Shown here: in pieces, positions 1 through 10,215 of the stretch
How positions within the stretch are numbered: the first letter of the stretch is position 1
Layout of the letters: each line of letters starts with the position of its first letter
DNA from: Siphonodentalium dalli
Taxonomy: Eukaryota > Mollusca > Scaphopoda > Gadilida > Siphonodentaliidae
Length of the DNA stretch: 64,000 nt
Assembly (NCBI GenBank): GCA_032622095.1
Contig: CP136063.1
Location: forward strand, 64,929,897 to 64,993,896
Reading direction: 5' to 3'
Notes under the pieces: model-generated
What the model was told of the DNA's origin: nothing
Seen by the model: the letters and a program-made list of their open reading frames with translations, nothing else
Databases searched by the model: none
Made by a program: the position numbers and the translations under genes

Positions 1-1853
1 CCTAGAGGTACTTTTGGATGGGGAGTCTTGTGGACGGGTCAAATAGTTACCCCGACCTGACCTTGACCTTCAAAATTGTCAATTCACGGTCAAATTGACG
101 AAATTTGATACCTAGGGTTACTTTTAACTGAGGAATGTCTGAGGACGGGTCAAATCATGATCCAAACCTGACCTTCGAAATGGTCAAATCGGGTGAAAGC
201 GGACAGATTTCGATGGGTACTTCTGTCTGGTACTTTTGTCCGGGGAGTGTTTTGGACGGGTCAAATCGTGACCCCGACCTGACCTTTACCTTCAAAATGA
301 TAAATTCAAGGTCAAATCGGGTAAAACCGGATGGATTTCGATGGGTACTTTTGTCAGGTACTTTTGTACAGTGAGTGTTTTGGACGGGTCAAATCGTGAC
401 CCTGACCTTCAAGGTCAAATCGCGCAATTCGCCGAAAGGCAGATGAGAAACAGCCCAGACGAAGTCGGGTCCACCAGCTTGTCTACTATATATTTTGGGA
501 CTTATGTCTGTGTGTGTGTGTTAGCTATGGCCGGGAAAACTGCCCAACGGATTTTGACGAAATTTGATACCTAGAGGTAATTTTTTCCAGGGATGGTTTT
601 GGACGGGTCAAATCATGACCCAGACTTTGACCTTCAAAATGGTCAATTCAAGGTCAAATTTTTTCGAAATTTTGTAACTGGAGGTACCTTTGTCTGAGGA
701 GTCTTTTGGACGGGTCAAATCGTTACCCCGACCTGACCTTGACCTTCAAAAATGTCAATTCAAAGTCAAATCGGGTAAAACGGACTGATTTCGACGAAAT
801 TTTATACCTGGAGTTACTTTTGTCCGGTGGGTGTTTTGGACGGGTCAATTCGTGACCCCGACCAGACCTTGACCTTCAATATGGTCAATCAAGATCAAAT
901 CGCGAATTTTGACGGGATTTCGACGAAATTGGATACTTAGGGTTACTTTTGTCCAGGGAGTGTTTTGGACGGGTCAAATCGTGACCCCGACATGACCTTG
1001 ACCTTCAAAATGGTCAATTCAAGGTCAAATCGGGTAAAATACGGATTTCAACAAAAATTATATACCAATGGCTACTTTTGTCCGGATGAAAGCAGAGGGG
1101 AACAGCCCGAACGAAGTCGGGCCCACCAGCTAGTCTATTATATATTTTGGGACTTCGGTCTGTCTGTGTGTTAGCTATGGCCGGGAAAACTGCCAGACTG
1201 ATTTTGACGAAATTTGATGCCTAGGCGTAATTTTGTCCAGGGAGTGTTTTGGACGGGTCAAATTGTGACTCCGACTTGACCTTCAATATTGTCAATTCAA
1301 GGTTAAATTGCGAATTTTGATGGGATTTTGACGAAATTTGATACCTAGGGTTACTGTTGTCAGAAATGTTTTGGACGGGTCAAATCGTGATCCAAACCTC
1401 ACCTTGAATTTCAAAATAGTCAATTCAAGGTCAAATCGGATAAAAGCTGACATATTTCGACGGGTACTTCTGTCGGGTACTTTTGTCCGGGGAGTGTTTT
1501 GGACGGGTCAAATCGTGACACCGACCTGAACTTGACCTTCAAAATGATCAATTCAAGGGCAATTCGCCGAAAAACAGGGAAAACAGCCCGGACGAAGTCG
1601 GGTCCACCAGCTAGTCTAATATATATTTTGGGACTTGTGTGTGTGTGTGTTAGCTATGGCCGGGAAAACTGCCAGACGGATTTTGACGAAATTTTATACC
1701 TAGGGGTAATTTTTTCCAGGGAGTGTTTTGGACGGGTCAAATCGTGACCCTGACCTTGACCTTCAAAAAGGTCAATTCAAGGTAAAACGGGACGGATTTC
1801 GACGAAATTTTATACCTAGACGTACTTTTGTCCGGGTCAAATCGTGACTCCGG
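1..1853 (+). repeat. ~130-bp satellite (GGACGGGTCAAATCGTGACC family), forward block
   Basis: Degenerate tandem array. The landmark TTTTGGACGGGTCAAATC recurs near 248, 378, 597, 711, 833, 963, 1246, 1371, 1496 and 1727, giving a basic period of about 115-130 bp. Each unit carries a TGACCTTGACCTTCAAAATG stretch and ends with a GACGAAATTTGATACCTAG segment. A second module with a GT-rich run and GTTAGCTATGGCCGGGAAAA interrupts the array near 435, 1088 and 1567, so there is a higher-order pattern. The array begins before the window. Related units occur at 11913-12024, 22262-22960 and 34920-35260. Short ORFs here are repeat translations. Confidence 0.85.
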
Positions 1854-2056
1854 TTAATGTCAGATCGGGGTCACGATTTTACCCGTCCTAAACACTCCCC
1901 GGACAAAGGTACCCCTAGGTATCAAATTTCGTCGAAATCAATCCGTTTTAACCGATTTGACCTTGAATTGACCATTTTGAAGGTTAGGTCGAGGTCACGA
2001 TTTGATCAGTCCAAAAACACTTCTCGGACACAAGTACCCCTAAGTATCAAATTTCT
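1854..2056 (-). repeat. ~130-bp satellite, inverted block
   Basis: The same satellite family continues in reverse-complement orientation, with GACCCGTCC-type landmarks followed by CCCTAGGTATCAAATTTCGT. The orientation switches near 1853, making a head-to-head junction with the forward block. Confidence 0.8.
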
Positions 2057-2129
2057 TCGAAATCTATGGGAAGCCGAAGGGGACATATGCTAGTTGCTAG
2101 TTATACGACGCATGACTTGACGCGGTTTT

Positions 2130-2925
2130 TAGCTCACCTGAGACGAAGTCTCCGGTGGAGCTATATTCATCACTCCTCATCCGTCCGTCAACAATTCTTT
2201 GAACATCTTCTGAAGTTCCATTGGACCGAATTGGTTCATATTTGGTGTGGATGTTCCCTAGGTGACTCTCATTCAGATTTGTTCAAATGAGGTCACTGGG
2301 TCAAATTGTTGCGAAACCAGGGCCATAACTCGATTCCTCCATAGTAATTCTTACAAAAACTTCTTGTCCATAACCATTATGCCGATTTAGCTAATTGGTA
2401 TGGAGGGTCCTTGGGTGACTGGTGTTTAGATTTGTTCAAATGAGGTCACCCGGTCAATTAGTTGAGAAACCAGGGCCATAACTCATAGTAATTCTTACAA
2501 TGACTTTTTCTAAAAAAAAAATATTGGGCCGATTTAGCTTATATTTGGTACTGAGGGACCTTGGGTGACTGGGAATCAGATTTGTTCAAATTGGGTCACT
2601 GGGTCAAATAGGGGCAGAGCCAGGGACATAACTCTAAAAATATACATTTTTGCATTTGATCATATTTGGTGTGGATGTTCCCTAGGTGACTGTCATTCAG
2701 ATTTGTTCAAATGAGGTCAGTGTGTCAAATAGTTGCGAAACCAGGGCCATAACTATATTATTCCTCCTTGGTAATTCTTATAACGACTTCTTGTCTAGAA
2801 CCATTATGCCGGTTTAGTTTATATTTGGTATGGGGGGTCATTGAATGACTGGGGTTCAGATTTGTTCAAATGGGGTCACTGGGTCAAATAGGGGTGGAGC
2901 CAGGGCCATAATTCTAAAAAAAAAA
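2130..2925 (+). repeat. ~150-bp degenerate tandem repeat (CAGGGCCATAACTC family)
   Basis: About five diverged units. Each holds a TCAGATTTGTTCAAATGAGG segment, then GTCACTGGGTCAAATAG, then CAGGGCCATAACTC. The opening segment has CCGTCCGTCAACAATT and a GGTTCATATTTGGTGTGGAT stretch. The same family returns at 4080-5000. No reading frame is conserved between units, so I treat it as noncoding. Such repeats are common in bivalve genomes from general knowledge; the family was not checked by search. Confidence 0.75.
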
Positions 2926-3194
2926 ATAATCAATTCAGGAACTCCTTGATCAAGAACCCCACCCTGCCCCAACCAATAGCATTCCACCCTATCTCATCTC
3001 CTAACTCACAGAATCTCTCCCACCAGCAGATTAAGTCAATTGTATTAGCTACAGACAGAGAGAGAGTTAATATAAATATACACAGTCGTCAATTGAGATG
3101 TTTATCAGGCTGACAGGTGTGAACTAATGCTTAGCTAGCACTCATGCCAGTGTTTGTTATTAAAATAAAATCAAAACAAATTATTGCTCTCTAA
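2926..3194. other. Unassigned AT-rich spacer
   Basis: A short run of A, a C-rich stretch and a small (AG)n tract near 3055. I recognise no gene or repeat family in it. Confidence 0.5.
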
Positions 3195-3883
3195 CCTGAA
3201 TTTAGTGTGTCTGGCATTTGCAGAATGAAATCCCCAGAGGGTGAATTTAGTTATGCTACCCTGTACAGCAGTCTAGCATCACCAAATACACTAGCCAGGG
3301 TCCTCATTCTGCTTAGGCCTCATCTTCTGGGAAGTATATAGGCAGTTAAATTGACATTTTTACTTACTTTTTCCCTTCTGTTTAGTTTCTATATCCCCTA
3401 ATTTATGAATATAAAATGCATAATTGAGGTGCCCAATGGGTGCACATCACCAACTTTAACTGGAGAACTTCAATCTAATGCTATGTCTCCCATAGCAGTT
3501 GAGGCCTACACAGAATGAGGTCCCCAGAGGGTGAATTTGGTGATGCTAGCCCGCATTGCAGGATTGTGTCATTAAATTCACCCTTTGCATCTTCTGGGAA
3601 GTATATAGACACTTAAATTGACATTTTTACTTACTTTTTCCCTTCTGTTTAGTTTCTATATCCCCTAATTTGCGAATATAAAATGCATACTGAGGTGCAC
3701 ATCACCAACTTTAACTGGAGAACTTCAATCTAATGCTATGTTTCCCATATAGCAGTTGAGGCCTACACAGAATGAGGTCCCCAGAGGGTGAATTTGGTGA
3801 TGCTAGCCCGCATTGCAGGATTGTGTCATTAAATTCACCCTTTGTGGACCTCATTCTGCAAATGTCAGACACTATGTTCAGGC
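3195..3883. mobile_element. Non-autonomous DNA transposon with ~45-60 bp TIRs
   Basis: The left end (CCTGAATTTAGTGTGTCTGG, continuing through CATTTGCAGAATGA and a GGGTGAATTT segment) is mirrored at the right end, which reads AAATTCACCCTTTG, then TCATTCTGCAAATG, then TCAGACACTATGTTCAGG. This gives terminal inverted repeats with a few mismatches. Inside is a ~255-bp direct duplication (compare CACATCACCAACTTTAAC at 3443 and 3698) that also repeats the terminal motif at about 3511 and 3769. There is no transposase ORF. I could not fix a target-site duplication, so the superfamily is open. Confidence 0.75.
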
Positions 3884-3961
3884 TTGTCTGTTCGAATATT
3901 ATGTTCTTAACCACCAGTATCCAGTTGAACTCATTATATCCTGATTTTGCAAAGAAAACTT

Positions 3962-3977
3962 GGGGGGGGGGGGGGGG
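3962..3977 (+). repeat. Poly-G tract (16 nt)
   Basis: Sixteen consecutive G. Similar G or C homopolymers occur at about 12259, 25048, 44327, 49307 and 56523. They may be length-polymorphic and error-prone in assembly. Confidence 0.9.
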
Positions 3978-4079
3978 TATATTGGATTGAATTTGTCAGT
4001 CTGTCAGACTGTTCTCCCATCCATCCATCTGTCATTATGTCTCTATCCGTCCATCAATTGTTTTCTTCTCCAGATACAT

Positions 4080-5000
4080 ATTAAAGACCAAATGGGTTTA
4101 TATATTTAGGTGGATGTCCCCCAGGTGACTCGCATTCAGATTTGTTCAAATGAGTTCATCAGGCCAAATAGGTGAGAAGTCGGGGCCATAACTCTTTCCT
4201 TCCATAGTAATACTTAAAACAATTTCTTCTCAAGAACCATCTGGACTATTTAGCTTATGTTTGGTATGGAGTGTCCTTCGGTGACTGGGGTTTAGATTTT
4301 TTCAGATTTGGGGTCATTTTAGGAAAATCAGTTCAGTTTAACTCTTAAAATCTAATGTCTGAAATTACCAAATGAATGGATCTCATAGATGGGGATTCAC
4401 GTTTGTTCAAATAGGGGCGGAGATAAGAGATTTAATTATCAACCAGCCACCCTACCTGTGCTCCGGCGGAGCTATGGTCATCACTCCTCGGCCGTCCATC
4501 GTCTGTCCGTCCATCGTCTGTCCGTCCATCCGTCTGACAACAATTATTTGAACATCTTCTCCCATGGAACCATAAGACCAAATGGGTTCATATTTGGTGT
4601 GGATGTTCCCTAGGTGATTCTCATTCAGATTTGTTCAAATGCGGTCACTGGGTCAAATAGTTGCGAAGCCAGGGCCATAACTCTTTCCCACCATAGTAAT
4701 TCTTTTAAACATCTTCTTCAGAACGATAAGACCGACTGGTTTCATATTTGGTGTGGATGTTCCCTAGGTGACTCACATTCAGATTTGTTCAAATGAGTTC
4801 ACTTGAAATAGTTGCGAAGCCAGGGCCATAACTCTTTCCCTCCATAGTATTCTTAAAGTGACTTCTCAAATACCATCAGGCTATATGGGTTCATATTTGG
4901 TATGAAGGATCCTTGGGTGACTGGGTTTCAGATTTGTTCAAATCGGGTCACTGGGTCAAATGTGGGCGGGGCCAGGGACATAACTCCAAATTTATTTTTT
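4080..5000 (+). repeat. Second block of the CAGGGCCATAACTC tandem family
   Basis: Degenerate units like those at 2130-2925. A CCGTCCATCGTCTGT mini-repeat near 4490-4530 is followed by units with GGTTCATATTTGGTGTGGAT, TCAGATTTGTTCAAATG and CAGGGCCATAACTC. Short ORFs here (for example 4389-4613) are not conserved between units. Confidence 0.75.
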
Positions 5001-5127
5001 AGATTTAACTCTTTAGATATCTACTTTTAAAGTGATTATGAAAAGTTCTGATTGTTGTGGTCTCCAGATCCCAGTCTTATCAGTCTTTACAGTCTGGTGA
5101 GCGACCCCACAGTCATTGACTGTCTTG

Positions 5128-6350
5128 TTTCCAAGGTGTTTCAACCTAGGAGATAGAATTATTCTGCCTTTCAAATGGTGATGAATTATAGTATTTTATT
5201 CATATTTTATGGCATAAATTGTTATTAAAACCGTATGTACTATAAACAAAAAATCATTGACTCGAAATATAAGTGGGCCTTTAAAGACAATACAAAGTCA
5301 CAATTGCAGTTAGGTTCATCTCATACTTGTCTATTCAGCGATATTCTGCTACGCAGTTTGTTATAGCCTCCAGTATTCATTGAGCGTTATAGCCCCACTG
5401 TTATAATCCGCCTTTAGCTGGCGTATTCTTGCCTCTGAGATTATTGAGATATTGCCTCGCACGTAATGACATTAAATCGCATGGAAACACAACAATCGTG
5501 TGGGCTGCGTGGCGTGAATATGTATTGAGAAATAACGTCATACGTAATGACATTAATTCTCGAGAAAACCCGCGAAAACAAAACAAAATCACATTTATTG
5601 TTTAATGTTTTAAGTAATTTCCTCCATAGAAAGAATCTTCGTGATAATGAACGCTCTCAATACTTTAGAATATAGAATTAACCTTAAAATAACAAAAACC
5701 TTCGGAATAGTGAACCTTTGGAATAGCGAACATTGAGAATAGAGAACCTTCGGAATAGTGGATCTTCGGAATAGAGATACGGATTAGAGACATGCCCCCC
5801 CCAACATTCATATTATATGCCCAGAGTTCAAAGGTATGGACCCATAAATTTCTAAAATTGGCCCTTAAAATATTGAACCTCAAATAGGAGCCCGCGCAGA
5901 ACAAAACTTGAGTAAACTGTACCTGTATCATGCCCCAATGCAGGAGGGTCCATATATACCGCAACATTCATATTATATGCCAAGAATTCAAAGGTATAAA
6001 TATTTTCTAAGATTGGCCCTTAAAATATTGAGCCCCAAATTGGAGCCCGTGCAGAAAAACCTAAGTCAGCTATACCTGTGACATGTCCCTTCGATTTTGT
6101 TTACAGTATAATTAGCAACTGGCATGTCCCCTTCAGCTTTCCATCTTTGATTATCACACGATCGCATTTTTTTCAAATGGTGTTGTTTATAATACCAATA
6201 TCGGCACATGTGCTAATCTGTGTCGGACTATCGTGACTCTATCGGTACGGTTTAATCAACTACGAGAATACATATATACTCATAATGCAATCGCCCATTG
6301 GTCCACGGGTTATTAAAAGTTCCAAAACATCTTACACCTTCGGCGTAAAT
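5128..6350 (+). repeat. ~1.2-kb interspersed repeat, copy A
   Basis: Aligns with 23017-24262 over its length: a GGTGATGAATTATAGTATTT segment, a middle containing a GAACCTTCGGAATAG minisatellite (about 5690-5790, unit about 17 bp) and an end with CATCTTACACCT followed by GGCGTAAATAAC. No long conserved ORF exists; the 100-aa minus-strand ORF at 5665-5967 lies on the minisatellite and is not kept in copy B. It is probably a non-autonomous mobile element, but I could not identify clear termini. Confidence 0.7.
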
Positions 6351-8384
6351 AACCTGTTGCTATATTCCATTAGCGTAGGGGCATTGTTTTTTTTTTCTAT
6401 TTCAACTTGGCTATTTTAACCTTTACATCAGTCATTAAAATATATGTCATTAGGTCGATAAGTAGACCACTTTAGTGGAGGGGGTGGGTATAGGTATAAG
6501 TTTGAATCCATTGATCTTCCATACTGGATTTCCGCCATAGCATTGCTCAGGTAGTGCCCGGTGATGGTGTATCTTTAATTAGACCATTTGTTACCACGTT
6601 AGACACAATAACGTGAACATATTTACACAATACATAAATACACAAAGCAATTATCAAATTATTTCCAACTCATTGGCATACTGCAAACCACCGAATATAT
6701 ACGGGGAAATTACATACTCGGCCAATAGCCTTTCTTAATGTCCGATATTACTCTGTAATTTATTCCATATTGGCATGCACACTTCAGCCAATGAGTTGGA
6801 AATGTCAGCGGTATATTATACGTACATCGTAACGTAAATGTATGATATTAGTTGGAAAATATACACACGTGTGGTTTAGTTATTCGTTTCCGTTAAACGT
6901 GTTTTAAATTAAATTCTATGTTTTCTTGTTAATAGACGGGTTCAGTCACACGTATTTATATAGTATTGTGTATAGTATTGGTATAGTGGTGCATGAGGCA
7001 GGCAATTTAAAGCCAGTACCGACTGCTGGAACGAACGCAAGTGTAACGATAACATGATTAAATTTGCATCACTCAAAATAAAATATGTCTGCGGTTAAAT
7101 ACTCATGGTCATATCGGCCACATGGCGTTCATAACTCGTTGAAACCTTTATGCAATGAAGGTGGGGTAATACTCTTAATTACACTTCTTAGTTACATGTA
7201 CATGTTATACATCGGATAGACTTAATCTAAACTAATCTTAACCGAATAACTGTGCACGTACTAATACGAGTCAGGTGAGTTTCATTCACCAGATCAATTC
7301 CTTCTAGCTACACATACGTGTAACTCAACCTCGCTATTATTACTTAGGGATGAAGAAACTCTTCCCATAACGCAATTACTATGCGATGAGTTGTAGTTGG
7401 TCATGATGTTAACTCGCACATATCTGATATATGCATCTCTATAGTAGCCTAAATTCTCCACTTGAAATACTTCCGTGTATCAGATGTGTGTACAGTTATG
7501 ACGGAGGGGCAACGGAGCGCACTAGTCGCCACAAACTTCATTCTATGGCGAATACACCACTCCAGTTATATAATTTTCCTTATTTTTTTCTTTGGATGAC
7601 GCATTTTGATTATCCCTTTTTCATCGTGTTTTTGTTGAATACAACAATAATAAAAATGTGTCTTTCGTGTAACAGTAAGAGCCCAAGTTCTATGGCCAAT
7701 TAATGGTCATATATGGCAAAAATTCTTTAACAAAATTTAGTGAGACCCTGAATATATTAAACAAATCTTTCTTCATCAAAATGGAACTAGAAATGTCCAA
7801 ATGTACATGTTATGTATATCGTGTAACACGCATGTCTTTGTTGTAGCATATGACAATTGAAACCACACGGTAATTTATGAAATAACATTGTACATCCTTT
7901 ATTATGCACGTCAGACTGCGAAATTGTTATTTTTGTCGCACTATACTCGAAATATGACATATTGGTAGCTCAGTGCGGTTTCAACCTCCACGTGGTGCTC
8001 AAAATTGTATATCATGTAACGATTAACATCTATACTGTCACAATGTAACGCAGTGAATATTTAAATTTAAAAATGCTAAGTCATACAATTCCAAGGGAGT
8101 TTATTTTTCAATTATCAGTTGTTTAGGCATATCGGATTCACGGCATTAAACCAATACCCAATATGATACGAATATTCTCTTTCGTATCGGCAAAATGTAA
8201 TTTTCGAAAAACAGCTGATTCTACACATGGAAAAACATGATTTAACATCATATAACAGGAAAAATCTGTTTTATTAGTTGTAAGATAACCCATTTTTACA
8301 TGATCGTGTCAGAACATGAAGTAGTTATAATATTTTGTAATTGCAGCCATACGTACAAAGTGTGTTTGTTACAGTATAGACATT
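6351..8384. other. AT-rich region without a recognisable gene
   Basis: About 2 kb with no convincing coding region. The 90-aa ORF at 7431-7703 has no domain I recognise. The one structural feature is the separated inverted repeat at 6661-6803. Confidence 0.6.
6661..6803. repeat. 17-bp perfect inverted repeat, 109-nt spacer
   Basis: ATTTCCAACTCATTGGC at 6661-6677 is matched by its exact reverse complement at 6787-6803. It could be the end or core of a small foldback element. No function is evident. Confidence 0.7.
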
Positions 8385-8865
8385 ATATGTGACCCGCCAT
8401 ATCAAATCCAGTCGGAAGTCTGGATTTGTTTACCCTGTGCCAATGCATTCTCTTATATATGCGAGTCGACCATAGGTCGCCTCGCATATATAAGAGAATG
8501 CATTGGCCTAACAAGTTTTTATCATTTGTTTTAAATAAATGTTTCTGACAATTTTTAGGACATAAAATAAAAAACATCCATTACCCTGCAGGGCTCAGCC
8601 CCACACATACAATGTATATAGAAGCATATTATATAGAAGAGTGTCGTCTGCTCACGTTTGTCTGGGGCTCTGTATGGGTGAAATTATAAAATTGTTAAAG
8701 AATACAAGAACAAAATTATTAAAATTGTAAAAAATTGTTAGGCCAATGCATTCTCTTATATATGCGATGCGACCTATTGTCGACTCGCATATATAAGAGA
8801 ATGCATTGGCACAGGGTAAAAAAATCCCGACTTCCGACTGGATTTGATATGGCGGGTCACATATA
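8385..8865. mobile_element. Hairpin-cassette MITE with GTGACCCGCCATATC terminal inverted repeats
   Basis: Long TIRs: the left end begins ATATGTGACCCGCCATATCA and continues through AATCCAGTCGGAAGT; the right end at about 8831-8865 is the reverse complement. Inside are two 69-bp near-palindromes (8439-8507 and 8742-8810) with arms GCCAATGCATTCTC and TTATATATGCGA, separated by an AT-rich spacer. The same two-hairpin cassette lies inside the TTAA-flanked elements at 9308, 19444, 20094, 29201 and 50867, but those have unrelated ends. No transposase is encoded. Confidence 0.8.
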
Positions 8866-9307
8866 TGCAAAGCCAACATTGACAATACAACCAAATAAAA
8901 ATCATTGGTGATTAAGCCTGCATTTTAGTGTTTTAATACCCCATAAGGTCTATTTATTCCAAACGATGACCAAATTACTTTTTCTGCCAACATATTGTTT
9001 TCAATTGTTACCAGACTGAAATATGCGCCAAAATTGATAATGACTCATTTCTTAATTAAAGGTACCGAATGAGTCCTAAATTACTATTTCTTTGGATTCG
9101 GGGTGAAAAATATCTGATTATAGTCTAGGAAACCATCCACCAAAGCTCAGAGTGACAAGATGTCAATTTTTTAAGTTTGTTATTTCTCGGCAATTAAGTA
9201 TTTGTATTGTATTTGCTGTCTAAAATTCTAGAAACCAATCGATTGTATTTGTATTCACATACGTTGGGAAGTGTAAATTATTATTGGTTAAATTCGATAA
9301 CATCTTG
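8866..9307. other. AT-rich flank of the zinc-finger 1 locus
   Basis: Noncoding. Contains a CACCAAAGCTCAGAGTGA motif that recurs near 13660 and 46830 and, reversed, near 29970, 38510 and 57380. This marks the region as part of the repeated locus that carries the zinc-finger genes. Confidence 0.5.
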
Positions 9308-9707
9308 TTAACCCTTTACCCAACAGAACGGCCCTGTGCCAATGCATTCTCTTATATATGCGAGTCGACCATAGGTCGCCTCGCATATATAAGAGAATGC
9401 ATTGGCTTAACACATTAAAAATTATAAAATTGTTAAAGATTGTAAGAAAAAATGGTAAAAAGTGTTAAAAAAAGATTTTTTTTAGGCCAATGCATTCTCT
9501 TATATATGCGAGGCGACCTATGGTCGACTCGCATATATAAGAGAATGCATTGGCACAGGGCATAACTGTAACTATCACAATGTGGTCAAGGAGCCGGTTC
9601 CAATGATATCCATATTTGTATGGTTCTATTGAGACAGTCCGAAGATATTTTAGGCTGTTGAAGCTTTATTTGGCCGGTTTTGGCCGGTTTGTTGGGTAAA
9701 GGGTTAA
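9308..9707 (+). mobile_element. piggyBac-like TTAA MITE, copy 1
   Basis: Flanked by TTAA at both ends, with 14-bp terminal inverted repeats CCCTTTACCCAACA and TGTTGGGTAAAGGG. TTAA targets and CCC/GGG termini are characteristic of the piggyBac superfamily. Two 69-bp hairpins occupy 9338-9406 and 9486-9554, with an AT-rich spacer between. The right part holds a conserved region ending GAAGCTTTATTTGGCCGG. It is non-autonomous. Inserted in the sequence flanking zinc-finger gene 1. Confidence 0.9.
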
Positions 9708-10019
9708 AGATGAGATATACCGGTAACATTTCTCTAAAGATGAGATATTGTAACATTTCTTACCATAGTATCTATTTGAGTGGACAAAAGAAAATGTGCA
9801 TAGGTTGCAGCGTACACATTGTATATCTTTAAATATAATAATTAGTAATATTTACTTACATATATGATATGTATAAATATGTTTAAATATATAAATATTT
9901 ATTACTAATGGGGAAATTGTTCCATAAATATAGTATGCTTTGTTAGCTGTCATGCTGAGAAACATCTTATCAGTGTTATCACAACATCATCAGCCATGTT
10001 ATTTGTAACAAAACGAATT

Positions 10020-10215
10020 CGACCACGCGACAAACCGCTTGCAAATACATATATGATGTTACTCTTCAGTGCAGTATGTCCTGGCGCGCCCCGTTAGGCC
10101 ATAACATGCGCTACCACAATGTTCCAATCACAAGCGAATAATCTAAGAATGGTGTCTTTTCGTGTGTTCATTTCAATCGGATTAAGAGAAAAATCGCTTT
10201 TCACACACGTCGCAG
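10020..10215 (-). pseudogene. Decayed C-terminal zinc-finger remnants of gene 1
   Basis: Immediately downstream of the zinc-finger 1 stop, another frame reads HTGEK-HYSCDVCEKRFFS and then meets stops. A weaker trace (KRFVAWSNS) lies near 10030. The same material is present downstream of the other three paralogs, so these are fingers of an ancestral longer array lost from the reading frame. Confidence 0.75.
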
